Source of the DNA: Alphaproteobacteria bacterium
GTDB taxonomy: Bacteria; Pseudomonadota; Alphaproteobacteria; Micropepsales; Micropepsaceae
Direction of reading: 5' to 3'
DNA length: 64,000 nucleotides
Assembly: GCA_016124635.1 (NCBI GenBank)
Contig: WGNJ01000027.1
Span: forward strand, 1 to 64,000
Shown in pieces: positions 55,384-63,956 of this stretch. Each line of letters begins with the position of its first letter. Positions within the stretch are counted from its first letter, which is position 1. The notes under the pieces are model-generated. The model was given only the letters and a program-made list of their open reading frames with translations, searched no databases and had not been told where the DNA came from. Made by a program: the position numbers and the translations under genes.

Positions 55384-56034
55384 TTAAGCCGCGTCATTCA
55401 CGGAATAAGGTGCGTTTCCTCCGCCGTACTTCCGGAGGAGCGCTCGAAGGAACGCATTTTTGAGTTCCAGCGGATACGCTCGAGCCGTCGGCGTTCCCCA
55501 TCGACCACGTTTCGGAATCCCATGCGGGTCGATCTCGTCCATCGCTTCATGCACCAGAAGGACCAGGGCATGAAAAAGCTCGTTGGCCTTCGTGTCCCGC
55601 TGGCCTGAGCCGCTTCGGATGAGATCGAGGAGCTCGTCCGACATGCGGAGCGTCTCCGGCGTCATGCTGATCTCTCGCCTTGGTGCTTTTGGCTTCGGTG
55701 CGACGTCTTCGTTGATCGGTTGGGTCGGTCGAGTCGGTTCGTCCACGACAGTCTGAGGGACCGGGCGCTCGATGATCCGTTCGACTGGTGTTGACGGGGC
55801 GATGAACGCTGGTTTGGTGACGACAGGTTCGGGCTGCACCGTAGGCGTCGGCGTCGCTTCCACCATCGAAGGCTGTGGTGTTGCGGGAGCTTCCTCTCCC
55901 CTCACCTCTTGTTCTTGAGGCTTCGGTCTTCGCTGCGGCGTCGGGCTCGGTTCGTCCAGATAATCGCCCAGGTCACGGACCGGTTCGACGTTCAGTGTAA
56001 AGCTGTCAGGAATTCCCGGTTTGAACTTAGCCAT
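55384..56034 (-). CDS. Putative ParA partner (partition adaptor)
   Basis: A 216-residue protein whose start overlaps the parA stop by 8 bp, so the two are translationally coupled. Residues about 25-125 are a Pro/Thr/Val/Glu-rich, probably disordered linker (TPTPTVQPEPVVTKPAFIA). A folded C-terminal part (about 128-216) follows: SMTPETLRMSDELLDLIR then TKANELFHALVLLVHEAMDE. There is no ParB nuclease-like motif. The layout suggests a non-canonical centromere-binding adaptor partnered with ParA. The likely binding site is the CCGG array at 57033-57942. Function is inferred from position. Confidence 0.6.
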   Translation of the reverse strand: MAKFKPGIPDSFTLNVEPVRDLGDYLDEPSPTPQRRPKPQEQEVRGEEAPATPQPSMVEATPTPTVQPEPVVTKPAFIAPSTPVERIIERPVPQTVVDEPTRPTQPINEDVAPKPKAPRREISMTPETLRMSDELLDLIRSGSGQRDTKANELFHALVLLVHEAMDEIDPHGIPKRGRWGTPTARAYPLELKNAFLRALLRKYGGGNAPYSVNDAA

Positions 56035-56983
56035 TCGCCACCTCCATCGTCTTCGGCTCGTCGCCGATCACTTGCTCGACGGTCTTTACGTCCGGCAGCG
56101 GATTCAGGGTGGCTCCGAAAGCGCCTTTCGCTCCCCGGTTGATCATCTCTTTGACCAGCTGGGTGTATTGCGCAGCCTGCTCCTTACCTTCCGGATGCTC
56201 GAAGATGGTGATTCGCGCCATGGTCGCTTCGCGGTACCGGACGCTTCGTGCGATCGTGGTCGAGAAGACGAGTGCCGGCGTGAAGCGTTGCTTCAGGAGA
56301 TCGTGAACTTGGCGGTCGAGCGATGTGGTGCGGTCATAGTTGCCGAGCAGCACACCGGCCAGGTTCAGCTTCGGGTTGTACTGCTTCCTTACCTTGTCGA
56401 TGGTGCGAGTGAGGACTTCGAGGCCCTTTAAGTCGTAGCCGCTCGGGAAAGCCGGGACGACGTACCAGTCGGCGGCAATCAATGCTGACGTCATAAGGAA
56501 GTCGAGATTCGGCGGCGTGTCGATCAGGACGACGTCATAGTGGCCACGCAGGGAGTCGATCGACTTCTTGAGACGCATGCGGTGCTCGCGTCGTAAGTCT
56601 TCGCCGTCCAGGTCGCTGTTGTTTTCGTCGGTAAGGAACGAGAGGACTTCGTTTTCGAGCCTGGCCGAGACCGACGAGAGTGCCCGGTGCCCCGGTACGA
56701 CCGCGATCCGGCCCTCGAAGCGGCCTTCGGGCTCGATCGCGATGCGGGAGGCCGGAACTTTGTTGAGATATGCGTCGGCGAGCGTGTATCTCCCCTGCCG
56801 AAGCGTTTCGTCCGGGTCGATGCCCAAGTTATCGGTCGAGTTGCACTGCGGGTCGGTGTCGACCACGCACGCGGAGTAACCGAGCGCAGCGAACGCAGCG
56901 GCCGTCGAGATGGTGCTCGACGTTTTCCCGCAGCCGCCCTTCTGATTTGCGAAGACGATGACCTGTGTTTCTCGGAATCTCAT
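56027..56983 (-). CDS. parA: ParA-type partition ATPase
   Basis: A 318-residue deviant Walker ATPase for plasmid segregation. Motifs: the deviant Walker A ANQKGGCGKTSSTISTAAAF with its signature Lys, VVDTDPQCNSTDNLG, and Walker B DVVLIDTPPNLDFL. It lacks an N-terminal helix-turn-helix, so it is of the short, non-autoregulatory class. The ATG at 56983 is chosen; upstream in-frame sequence is part of the repeat region and not coding. It is the leftward gene flanking the repeat array, with repA on the other side. Confidence 0.92.
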   Translation of the reverse strand: MRFRETQVIVFANQKGGCGKTSSTISTAAAFAALGYSACVVDTDPQCNSTDNLGIDPDETLRQGRYTLADAYLNKVPASRIAIEPEGRFEGRIAVVPGHRALSSVSARLENEVLSFLTDENNSDLDGEDLRREHRMRLKKSIDSLRGHYDVVLIDTPPNLDFLMTSALIAADWYVVPAFPSGYDLKGLEVLTRTIDKVRKQYNPKLNLAGVLLGNYDRTTSLDRQVHDLLKQRFTPALVFSTTIARSVRYREATMARITIFEHPEGKEQAAQYTQLVKEMINRGAKGAFGATLNPLPDVKTVEQVIGDEPKTMEVANG

Positions 56984-57032
56984 GGCAAAAACGCGTTTCC
57001 AAAAAAATCGAACCGTTGTGGTTCCGAGTATT

Positions 57033-57942
57033 CCGGAACACCGGAATTCCGGGCAAGACGGAAAATGCATCCCGTTGCGTTCTGCTCCGGTACTCCGGAA
57101 CTCCGGAGGTTTGAGAGACTGGTCTCGAAGCGACCGCTCAGCGCCTTCGTAATTCCGGAATTCCGGAACTCCGGAAGAGACAGAACGCTTTCGACGTGAG
57201 CGAGCTCCGGAACTCCGGATCACTCCTGCGTTCGAGCGAGGCGATCGACTCGGTTCGTATTCCGGTGCTCCGGAACACTCCGTGCGGATCGATCGCGCGA
57301 AGCACTTCGCATCCGCACTCCTCCGGTATTCCGGAGGAGTCTTCGACGGATCGATCGAAGCGAACTCGATACCGGGATTTGGAGCACCCGCGTAAACGCA
57401 TTCAGAGAGTCGTAACTTGTGCGGCCTCCCCTCAGGTCGTCCTGACGCCGATCGGTCGAACAGGTGGCGAGCTAGCGGCCTTCATGACGTCGCGGGCGAG
57501 GCGATTCGCCTTCGATCGAGAAACTTCTTAAGACTCGAACCGGTCGTGTCCCCTCGCCTGCCCAAAATTCGTTCCGGCCTCGCTCTGAATCGAGCCTGTA
57601 CTCCGGAGTACCGGAGAAGAGCCGCAAAGATCCTCCGGTGTTCTGGAACACTCGAAACCCAAGGGCGTGAGTTGCTGCCGAGAGTTCCGGAGCTCCGGGG
57701 GACTTCGTCATCACCTTGAAGGCGATTGTCGCGCGACACCCTCTTGTTCTCCGGAGTACCGGACCTCCGGAACACAGAAGACCCAGGCCACTGGCCTGAT
57801 CGACGAGAGTCTCCTCCGGAATTCCGGATGTCCGGAGCACTGGTCGATATCTGCATCGCCCTCGGGAGGCCTGGTTTCGTCCGGTATTCCGGAACACTCG
57901 TCACATGGGCCCTGGGTGTTCTCCGGTACTCCGGAACACCGG
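57033..57942. repeat. Array of 8-bp-phased CCGG boxes, candidate partition or origin site
   Basis: Thirteen clusters, each of two or three CCGG boxes spaced exactly 8 bp, lie between parA and repA. Cluster starts: 57033, 57087, 57155, 57207, 57262 and 57323, then after a 280-bp break 57603, 57635, 57687, 57751, 57816, 57881 and 57923. There are 32 boxes in all, one a CTGG variant (57643). The four bases between boxes vary (AACA, AATT, TACT, AGTA, TATT), often giving local palindromes such as TTCCGGAATTCCGG. Clusters recur every 50-68 bp in most places. Bracketed by parA and repA, the array is best read as a multi-site centromere or replication-control locus. Confidence 0.85.
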
Positions 57943-58123
57943 AATACCCAAGCATCTTTTCCCATGACAGCTGCTGCGAGTGCTGCTAGATGGTGAAAGT
58001 GAGTTAAACCAACCAGCAGCCTTTACGTGATCTGCAAACCGATGCCGATTCGAGTGCTTCAGCCCGGTTCTCGCCGAGAATGCGAGAGAGGGGAGCTGTG
58101 CGTTTTCGGTCAGGCCCAGAGAG

Positions 58124-58370
58124 TACCGGGATTTAAGGCATATCCGCCAGTCGACCTTGTCGATGTCCGAACTCTGGCCATACCGGGATTTGAGACACGT
58201 TCGTACCGGGATTTCGGGCATAGGGTAGGTTCGATGGGTGCCTGGCCGGCTACCGGGATTTCGGGCACGACGTCACCGGGAAGCGAGGCACACGAGTACC
58301 GGGATTCCAGGCATGCGCTTGCCGGGATTCGAGACACGTTCAGGGGCCCACGTACCGGGATTACGGGCAC
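58124..58370 (+). repeat. Eight iterons upstream of repA (replication origin)
   Basis: Direct copies of an 18-bp motif, consensus TACCGGGATTYNRGGCAY, start at 58124, 58181, 58204, 58251, 58274, 58297, 58320 and 58353. Most start-to-start distances are 23 bp (one is 47, close to two units). The copies at 58274 and 58320 vary at the first base or in the core. A lone copy is at 57370. An AT-rich stretch with GTAAAAACACATCA follows at about 58420-58475, then repA starts at 58497. The arrangement is that of an iteron-controlled plasmid origin bound by RepA. Confidence 0.9.
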
Positions 58371-58496
58371 GAATCGGGCGATTAAGTGCCTGAGGGTCTT
58401 GGGTTTCCGGCAAGATAACTCTGTTCCTAATAACTTCTGTAAAAACACATCAACTCAAGTTGGCGTTTTTTCTGGTGGGGGGAGGTGAGGGGAGAG

Positions 58497-59909
58497 ATGT
58501 CACGTGAAGGCATAGCCGAAATCCTTCCGACTCGTACCGGTACCCAACAACGGTATCGTGACGAGCTCAATTTCGCGGAGTTCCCGATCGCGTCCGTGTC
58601 GGACACCATCGCCGACAACCAGAAGACGCTCGAGTTCTCCGACGAGATCTTCGATCCTTCGACCGGAAGCACGGTCACTCGAACCCTTTCCATCACGGCG
58701 GCGGACAAGTTCGGTCTTCCCACCGCACTCGACGACGAGGTTTTGCTCGGCCTCATGCAGCTCTCGTGCGAGCAGGGATTCACCGATCGCAAAGTGCACT
58801 TTTCCCGCTACGAGCTCATCAAGCTTCTCGGGTGGCGTGACGAGTCGAAGTCGTACAAGCGGATCGAGGACTCGCTCAATCGCTGGACGGGCGTGACGCT
58901 CCAGTACCGTAAAGCCTGGTGGTCGAAAGAAGAGCAGTGCTGGGTGAACGAGACGTTTCACGTCATCGACCAGGTCACCGTCTTCGACCGCGAACGGATC
59001 GCCCGTCGAAGGAAAATGGCGAAGGGCTCACCTGAGAAGGCCCTTTCGTCGTTCGTCTGGAACGAGACGGTCTTTCAGAGTTTCAAGGCCGGTTACATCA
59101 AGAGCCTCGACTTCGATTTCTTCAAGAGTCTCGATTCGGCCATCTCCAAGCGGATGTTCCGTTTCCTCGACAAGCGGTTCTATCACAAGGCCCGTTGGGA
59201 ATTCGATTTGAGGGTCTTCGCGTGCGAGCACGTGGGTCTCTCGAAGAACTATTCGAACTCAGAGCTCAAGAGAAAGCTGCTCCCGGCAGTTCGCGAACTC
59301 GAACATCGTGGGTTTCTGGAACGACTTTCGGATTCGGATCGTTTCGTGCAGGTGAGGGTAGGTGAGTGGAAGGTCGTGTTCGTGAAGGCCGGCAAGCGCG
59401 TCATGAACCTGCCGCGTGAAGAAGACGATTCTCTGGTTCGTGAACTGACGGCCCGGGGCATCACCGAACGAAGCGCCAGGAAGCTCGTTTCGCAGTATGA
59501 GCGTCCGCGAATCGAGGAGAAGCTCAAACTCTTCGATGCGCTCCGAACGCGGGGAGGCGAGGGCGGCATTCGGAATCGAGCCGGGTGGCTCTACGCGGCG
59601 ATCGTTCACGATTACTCGGATGGCGAAAAGACGAATGTCGTTTCGAAGCCGATCGTCGCCAAACCGGCAGCGAAGAGCCAAGCCGCCAAAACGGAAGAGA
59701 AGCTTCCTGAAGTCGAGGCCTTCGATCGTTACTGGGAGAGTCTGGACGAAGCGGCTCGCGATTCTTTCGAGCGGGAGGCGTTCGCTGCCGCCCCGATGTT
59801 CCTTCAGAAGCAGTACCTGGAAGGTGTCGACCTGAAGGGCTCCCTCTGGAAGGTGACTCGCCGACGAATCCTGGTCGGCCATTTCGCGGCGACCGTCGCG
59901 AAAGCCTGA
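58497..59909 (+). CDS. repA: Replication initiator protein, RepA/RPA family
   Basis: A 470-residue plasmid initiator-like protein. The conserved block runs from about residue 85 (LMQLSCEQGFTDRKVHFSR, then YKRIEDSLNRWTGVTLQYRK) through FVWNETVFQSFKAGYIKSLD and SKRMFRFLDKRFYHKARWEF, the pattern of the RPA (replication initiator protein A) family. A hydrophilic linker and a C-terminal helical part follow. The ATG at 58497 is chosen, with a purine-rich GGAGGTGAGGGGAGAG directly upstream; an in-frame GTG at 58485 is less likely. It probably binds the iterons at 58124-58370. Confidence 0.88.
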   Translation: MSREGIAEILPTRTGTQQRYRDELNFAEFPIASVSDTIADNQKTLEFSDEIFDPSTGSTVTRTLSITAADKFGLPTALDDEVLLGLMQLSCEQGFTDRKVHFSRYELIKLLGWRDESKSYKRIEDSLNRWTGVTLQYRKAWWSKEEQCWVNETFHVIDQVTVFDRERIARRRKMAKGSPEKALSSFVWNETVFQSFKAGYIKSLDFDFFKSLDSAISKRMFRFLDKRFYHKARWEFDLRVFACEHVGLSKNYSNSELKRKLLPAVRELEHRGFLERLSDSDRFVQVRVGEWKVVFVKAGKRVMNLPREEDDSLVRELTARGITERSARKLVSQYERPRIEEKLKLFDALRTRGGEGGIRNRAGWLYAAIVHDYSDGEKTNVVSKPIVAKPAAKSQAAKTEEKLPEVEAFDRYWESLDEAARDSFEREAFAAAPMFLQKQYLEGVDLKGSLWKVTRRRILVGHFAATVAKA

Positions 59910-60287
59910 AGCTCAATTTGGATCCGTCGAACGCTTTACCCGGACACTTCATGGAAGTGGACGGGTGTGCCGTGTCTGAGGGGGAGCGTAGCTCGCGTCG
60001 ATGGAGGCTGTCGTGGGCTTGGGCCGCTGGTGCCCGCTGAGGGGCGTGACGGCGTCGCCAGGGCTGAGTGGCGGACGGGGCACGAGGTGTGGGGCTCGTG
60101 AGAGTGAGGGGTCGGGCCGGGAGCCGAGCGGAGGCGACGAGGGTTGGAGGATGGAGAGGAGAGAGCGCGGGCCAGGGTGAGGGACGAGGATAGGAGAAGA
60201 AGTGAGCGGAGCCATCGAGGGGATGCGGGGGCAGACGAGAGGGGCTAGGAAGAGTGGCTCTGGGGCGTTTGTGGGGAGCCTCTCGAT
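59910..60287. other. Purine-rich intergenic region
   Basis: 378 bp between convergent repA and alcohol dehydrogenase genes. The plus strand from about 60100 to 60260 is almost continuously G and A (for example GGAGGATGGAGAGGAGAGAG), an unusual composition bias. No gene or hairpin terminator is convincing. It could be a replication-pause or single-strand-forming element. Confidence 0.6.
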
Positions 60288-61316
60288 TCAGCAGACCTTC
60301 AAGACCTTCGCTCCCCGGATGCTTTTCGACCGAAGGTCCATCAAGGCCTGGTTGGCATCCTCCAGCGCATACTCCTGAAGTTCTGGCCTGATCGGAATTT
60401 CGGCCGCGATTTTCAAAAAATCCCGAACGTCGTTTCGCGTGACGTTCGCTACGCTTTTGATCTCCTTCTCGCTCCAGAGGTGGCCAGGGTAGTCCAGATC
60501 GAGGAGCGATTTCTTGTCGGACTCTTCTTTCCGGATGGCGTTCACGACGAGCCGTCCGCCACGTTCGAGGTTTCTCAAAGCCGACACGATCGGAGTCCAG
60601 GCCGGTGTCGTGTCGATGATGGCGTCCAGCTTCTTCGGTGCTTCGTCGTTCGTATCTCCGGCCCAGTCCGCCCCCAGTTCACGGGCGAAGGTTCGTTCGC
60701 TCTCCGAACGTGCGAAGACGAAGATCTGCGTTCGAGGGTAAACGTGCCGCACCAGCGGCAGAACAAGATGGGCCGAAGCGCCGAAACCGGTCAGCCCCAG
60801 GCGTTGGCCGTCCTTGATTCCGGTCAGGCGGAGCGACCGGTATCCGATGGCTCCGGCACAGAGAAGCGGGGCCGCTTCCGAATCACTGAACGGAGCAGGT
60901 ATCGGGTAGGCGAATGCAGCGGGGACAGTCATGTACTCAGCGTACCCGCCGGGCACGTCCCGACCGGTCGCCCGGAAATCGAGGCAGAGGTTTTCCCGGC
61001 CGCTCTTGCAGAAGTCGCACTGCCCGCACGCAGAATGAATCCAGGCGACGCCGACCCGGTCGTCGATTCGGAACCCTTCGACCCGTTCGCCCAAGGATGC
61101 GACGTGACCTACGACCTGATGTCCGAGGATGGCCGATAACTTGGGCGGTGGAGTCCGTCCCTCGATCTCGTCCAGCTCGGTATGGCAGACGCCGCAGACA
61201 CGGACACGGATCAGAATCTCGTCCGGCCCTGGGACGGGCTGGGGAACTTCCGCCAGTCTGAGCGGAGTCGGGTTGTCCTTCAGGAGCCCGATCTTTTCCA
61301 GAATCATCGCACGCAT
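60288..61316 (-). CDS. Zinc-dependent alcohol dehydrogenase
   Basis: A 342-residue medium-chain dehydrogenase oxidising alcohols with NAD(P). The catalytic zinc site is visible (CGVCHTELDEIEG, GHQVVGHV with the conserved His), and the structural zinc loop is complete (CGQCDFCKSGRENLC). The nucleotide site reads GLTGFGASAHLVLP, unlike the usual G-x-G-x-x-G, as in the subgroup annotated zinc-binding alcohol dehydrogenase family protein. It is the only metabolic gene on the element, so a cargo gene. It ends 115 bp from the relaxase stop, both reading leftwards. Confidence 0.9.
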   Translation of the reverse strand: MRAMILEKIGLLKDNPTPLRLAEVPQPVPGPDEILIRVRVCGVCHTELDEIEGRTPPPKLSAILGHQVVGHVASLGERVEGFRIDDRVGVAWIHSACGQCDFCKSGRENLCLDFRATGRDVPGGYAEYMTVPAAFAYPIPAPFSDSEAAPLLCAGAIGYRSLRLTGIKDGQRLGLTGFGASAHLVLPLVRHVYPRTQIFVFARSESERTFARELGADWAGDTNDEAPKKLDAIIDTTPAWTPIVSALRNLERGGRLVVNAIRKEESDKKSLLDLDYPGHLWSEKEIKSVANVTRNDVRDFLKIAAEIPIRPELQEYALEDANQALMDLRSKSIRGAKVLKVC

Positions 61317-61430
61317 CGCGAAAGTCCTTCGACGGGGAGCCTGGTCGGAATGGTTTCACATGACCGGTATGACGGAGCCTGTCGCAGATTCTCCCGCACC
61401 AGCTTCGGGAGTGCCACCGGCAGTCGCCCT

Positions 61431-63956
61431 TTATGCGGCGATCGAAGGACCGAGCGGCCGAGGTGAGGGCGTACGATCGGTGATTTCCTGAGCGAGCGTC
61501 TTTTGTCGCTCCCGGCCGAGTGCCCTGACCAGTTCCTTTAGCTCCAGCCCAGCGGTCTCCCTATCGCAGAAGATGTGAGTGCCCTTTTGACTGCGGGACG
61601 CCTGCACGTAGCCCATGTGAAGATCGGTGAGCGGTCCTCCCATCAGCACGTGGACGAACGGAATGCTCGCCCCCTGGGCCTTGTGGGTCGTGCTGCCGTA
61701 ACCCAGTCGGAGATTTTTGGATGAGTATCGTTTGAGGCTTACGGCAATCTCCCGTTCGCCCTGGTCGAGCCGGACGGTGAGTCGTTCCCGCTTCGGGTCG
61801 ACGGAGAGAACCGTGCCGGTATCGGAGTTGAGCACCCCGAGTTCGCGGGAGTTCTTCTGGAACTGGATGCGGTCTCCGGGGTGAAAGTCGTAGCCGTTCA
61901 CGTGCAACACGGTATTGGCGTCGACGTGGCCTGAGCGGATACGTTCGGCTTGGGCTTTCAGATTCAGCTCTTTCACTTCGCTGTTGAGGCTCGCCAGCAT
62001 GAAGACGTTTTCGGGTTGGGCGATACCGCCGTCTGCTTTCCATTGATCGATCAGTTGCGAGATCGCTTGCGGCCGATTATTCGCCAGGTGAAGTCGATCG
62101 TGCTGGACGTAAGCCGCGAGCGCTTCGCTCGAGCGGCCTCGTTCGAAGTCTCTGACGGCTTCTCTAGCCCAGAGCTCCTCTTGTCGACGGATGTTGTCGA
62201 GTCGGACTTCCCCCAGGATCTCCGACAGATACTTGAAAGGCCCGCCTGCCGTGATGGGCTGAAGCTGTTTCGAGTCACCGACGAGGATGATACGGGCACC
62301 GGGAGCGTTGGCGACGTGCTCGACGAGGCGAGCGATCTGCTTGGTGCCGACCATGCCGGCTTCGTCCACCACGATGACCGAATGGGCATGGAGCCTAACG
62401 GAATCGGCGTCGAGAAGGCGTAAGAGTCGGTCGATCGTTTGAGATTCGATGCCGGTGCCCTCTTGGAGCCGTTTCGCTGCCGCTGCGGCGACGGCACATC
62501 CCCAAACGTCCCGCCCTTCGTTTCTCCAGACGTCATGGCAGGCTTTGAGCGTGTAGGTTTTGCCGGTTCCCGCGAGACCGCTCATCAGTCGGATGCCGGG
62601 TCCTGAGCAGAGCCACTCGACGGCCCGCTTCTGTTCGTCGTCCAGAGTTCTTCCCGGTGCGTGCACGGCTTCTCGGATGATGTCATGGCCTGTACCGCTC
62701 TGGGGGCCACGAACGATCCGTTCGACGTGTCTCAAGAGCTGCTGCTCCAGCCGCTGGACTTCCGGCGTCGTGTAGCGGACTTCGGTGCGGTCGACGTAAC
62801 GGTTGGAATGGCTGTTCCTGCCTTCGGTGGTGAGGATGCCCAGGCGAATGAGGTCGGGGCCGTCGAGTTCCCGTTTGACGAGCTTTCGGATCTCGTCGCT
62901 CGAAAGTCGGCCCACGGCCAGTTCGGCGACCGTCTTCAAGAGTTCCGCTTCGTTCCAGTGGGCGTGCTGCTCGGAGAGTTTCGAAAGGGCTTCACGGAAG
63001 ATCGAACGCTTGGTGGCTTCGAGCTCCTCCGGCATGAGTCTCCGGTAGTCGTATCTCAAGCTTTGCAAGATTTCGGCGTCGATTCCGAAGCTTTTGCCCA
63101 CTTCCTTCCATTCGGCCAGAAGCTCCTGGCGGGGCTTTTCGGAATCTTTGCGGCGGCGGGTTTCTTTCGCGATGAGCTCGGCGTAGCGGGGGGAAGCTGC
63201 GTCGAGGCCTCCGGCCCGGAGGGTGAGTTCCCGTTCGATTTCGGCTCTTCGTTTGGAGAATTCCTCGACGAGTGCGAGCGGGATGTCGGCGAGCTCGAAT
63301 CCGAGGCTCGCGCCCACTTGCCGCTGTTCGACCATGAAACCCAGTTCCTGCAGACCGCGAGCGAGCGCTGCCCGGTAGATGGCACCGGCCGACATTTTCC
63401 AGTGATAGAGGTGGGTGGAATCGATGGCGGTGATGCGGCCGTCCGGATGGACCGTGAGATTGATGCAGAGGGCGTGCGTATGGAGCTGCGGGTCCGATGC
63501 CCGGCTCGTGCCATGCTCGAACAGAGCGAAGAGGAGAGGGGACTTCACCAGTTCCTGACCCTGCTTGCCGACACGTGCGAATCCGGCCTGGGCTTCGATG
63601 AAGTCCAGGGCTTCCCGCACAGCGTAGAGGTGCTGAACTTCGATGGCCTTCCTGAGTGCGGTGTCGGCCATGGCCCAGGCGACGGAGACCGATTTGGGGC
63701 AGCTGAAGGTGAGATCGTGGCCGGGATTTCGGTGCGGGGTTCCGGCGTTGCGTACGAGAGGCCGCTGCGTTTCGTGATGGTAGCCCGCACAGAGCCGTTC
63801 GACGTGATGTCGCTCGGCGATGCCGGATAGTCCGAATTCTTGAGCGGCGGTGCCGTACCAGAGAGGGACCGGTTCTCCTCCTTCGGCGTAGTAGTTGATG
63901 TTGGCCAGCTCCAGGTAGTAGCCGGGCCCTTGGGTAAGGGATGCGACGGATAACAT
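61431..63956 (-). CDS. MobF-type relaxase-helicase (TrwC/TraA-like)
   Basis: An 841-residue conjugative relaxase that would nick at oriT and unwind the transferred strand. The N-terminal relaxase domain (about 1-300) has Tyr pairs in GPGYYLELANINYYAEGGEP and the three-His motif in HGTSRASDPQLHTHALCIN. The C-terminal RecD-like helicase (about 435-820) has Walker A GLAGTGKT near 458-465, VIVVDEAGMVG (Walker B) and ILVGDSKQLQPI. It is shorter than TrwC (966), mostly through a shorter C-terminus. The start codon is near the window edge; oriT, usually upstream, would be beyond 64000. Confidence 0.93.
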   Translation of the reverse strand: MLSVASLTQGPGYYLELANINYYAEGGEPVPLWYGTAAQEFGLSGIAERHHVERLCAGYHHETQRPLVRNAGTPHRNPGHDLTFSCPKSVSVAWAMADTALRKAIEVQHLYAVREALDFIEAQAGFARVGKQGQELVKSPLLFALFEHGTSRASDPQLHTHALCINLTVHPDGRITAIDSTHLYHWKMSAGAIYRAALARGLQELGFMVEQRQVGASLGFELADIPLALVEEFSKRRAEIERELTLRAGGLDAASPRYAELIAKETRRRKDSEKPRQELLAEWKEVGKSFGIDAEILQSLRYDYRRLMPEELEATKRSIFREALSKLSEQHAHWNEAELLKTVAELAVGRLSSDEIRKLVKRELDGPDLIRLGILTTEGRNSHSNRYVDRTEVRYTTPEVQRLEQQLLRHVERIVRGPQSGTGHDIIREAVHAPGRTLDDEQKRAVEWLCSGPGIRLMSGLAGTGKTYTLKACHDVWRNEGRDVWGCAVAAAAAKRLQEGTGIESQTIDRLLRLLDADSVRLHAHSVIVVDEAGMVGTKQIARLVEHVANAPGARIILVGDSKQLQPITAGGPFKYLSEILGEVRLDNIRRQEELWAREAVRDFERGRSSEALAAYVQHDRLHLANNRPQAISQLIDQWKADGGIAQPENVFMLASLNSEVKELNLKAQAERIRSGHVDANTVLHVNGYDFHPGDRIQFQKNSRELGVLNSDTGTVLSVDPKRERLTVRLDQGEREIAVSLKRYSSKNLRLGYGSTTHKAQGASIPFVHVLMGGPLTDLHMGYVQASRSQKGTHIFCDRETAGLELKELVRALGRERQKTLAQEITDRTPSPRPLGPSIAA

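Noticed and set aside
57033-58370. CRISPR array
   Set aside because: Repeats are 4-18 bp with irregular short gaps, no uniform spacers and no cas genes; iterons and phased boxes explain the pattern better.
61317-61430. Origin of transfer near the relaxase
   Set aside because: No convincing inverted repeat with nick-like sequence; MobF origins usually lie upstream of the relaxase start, beyond 64000.
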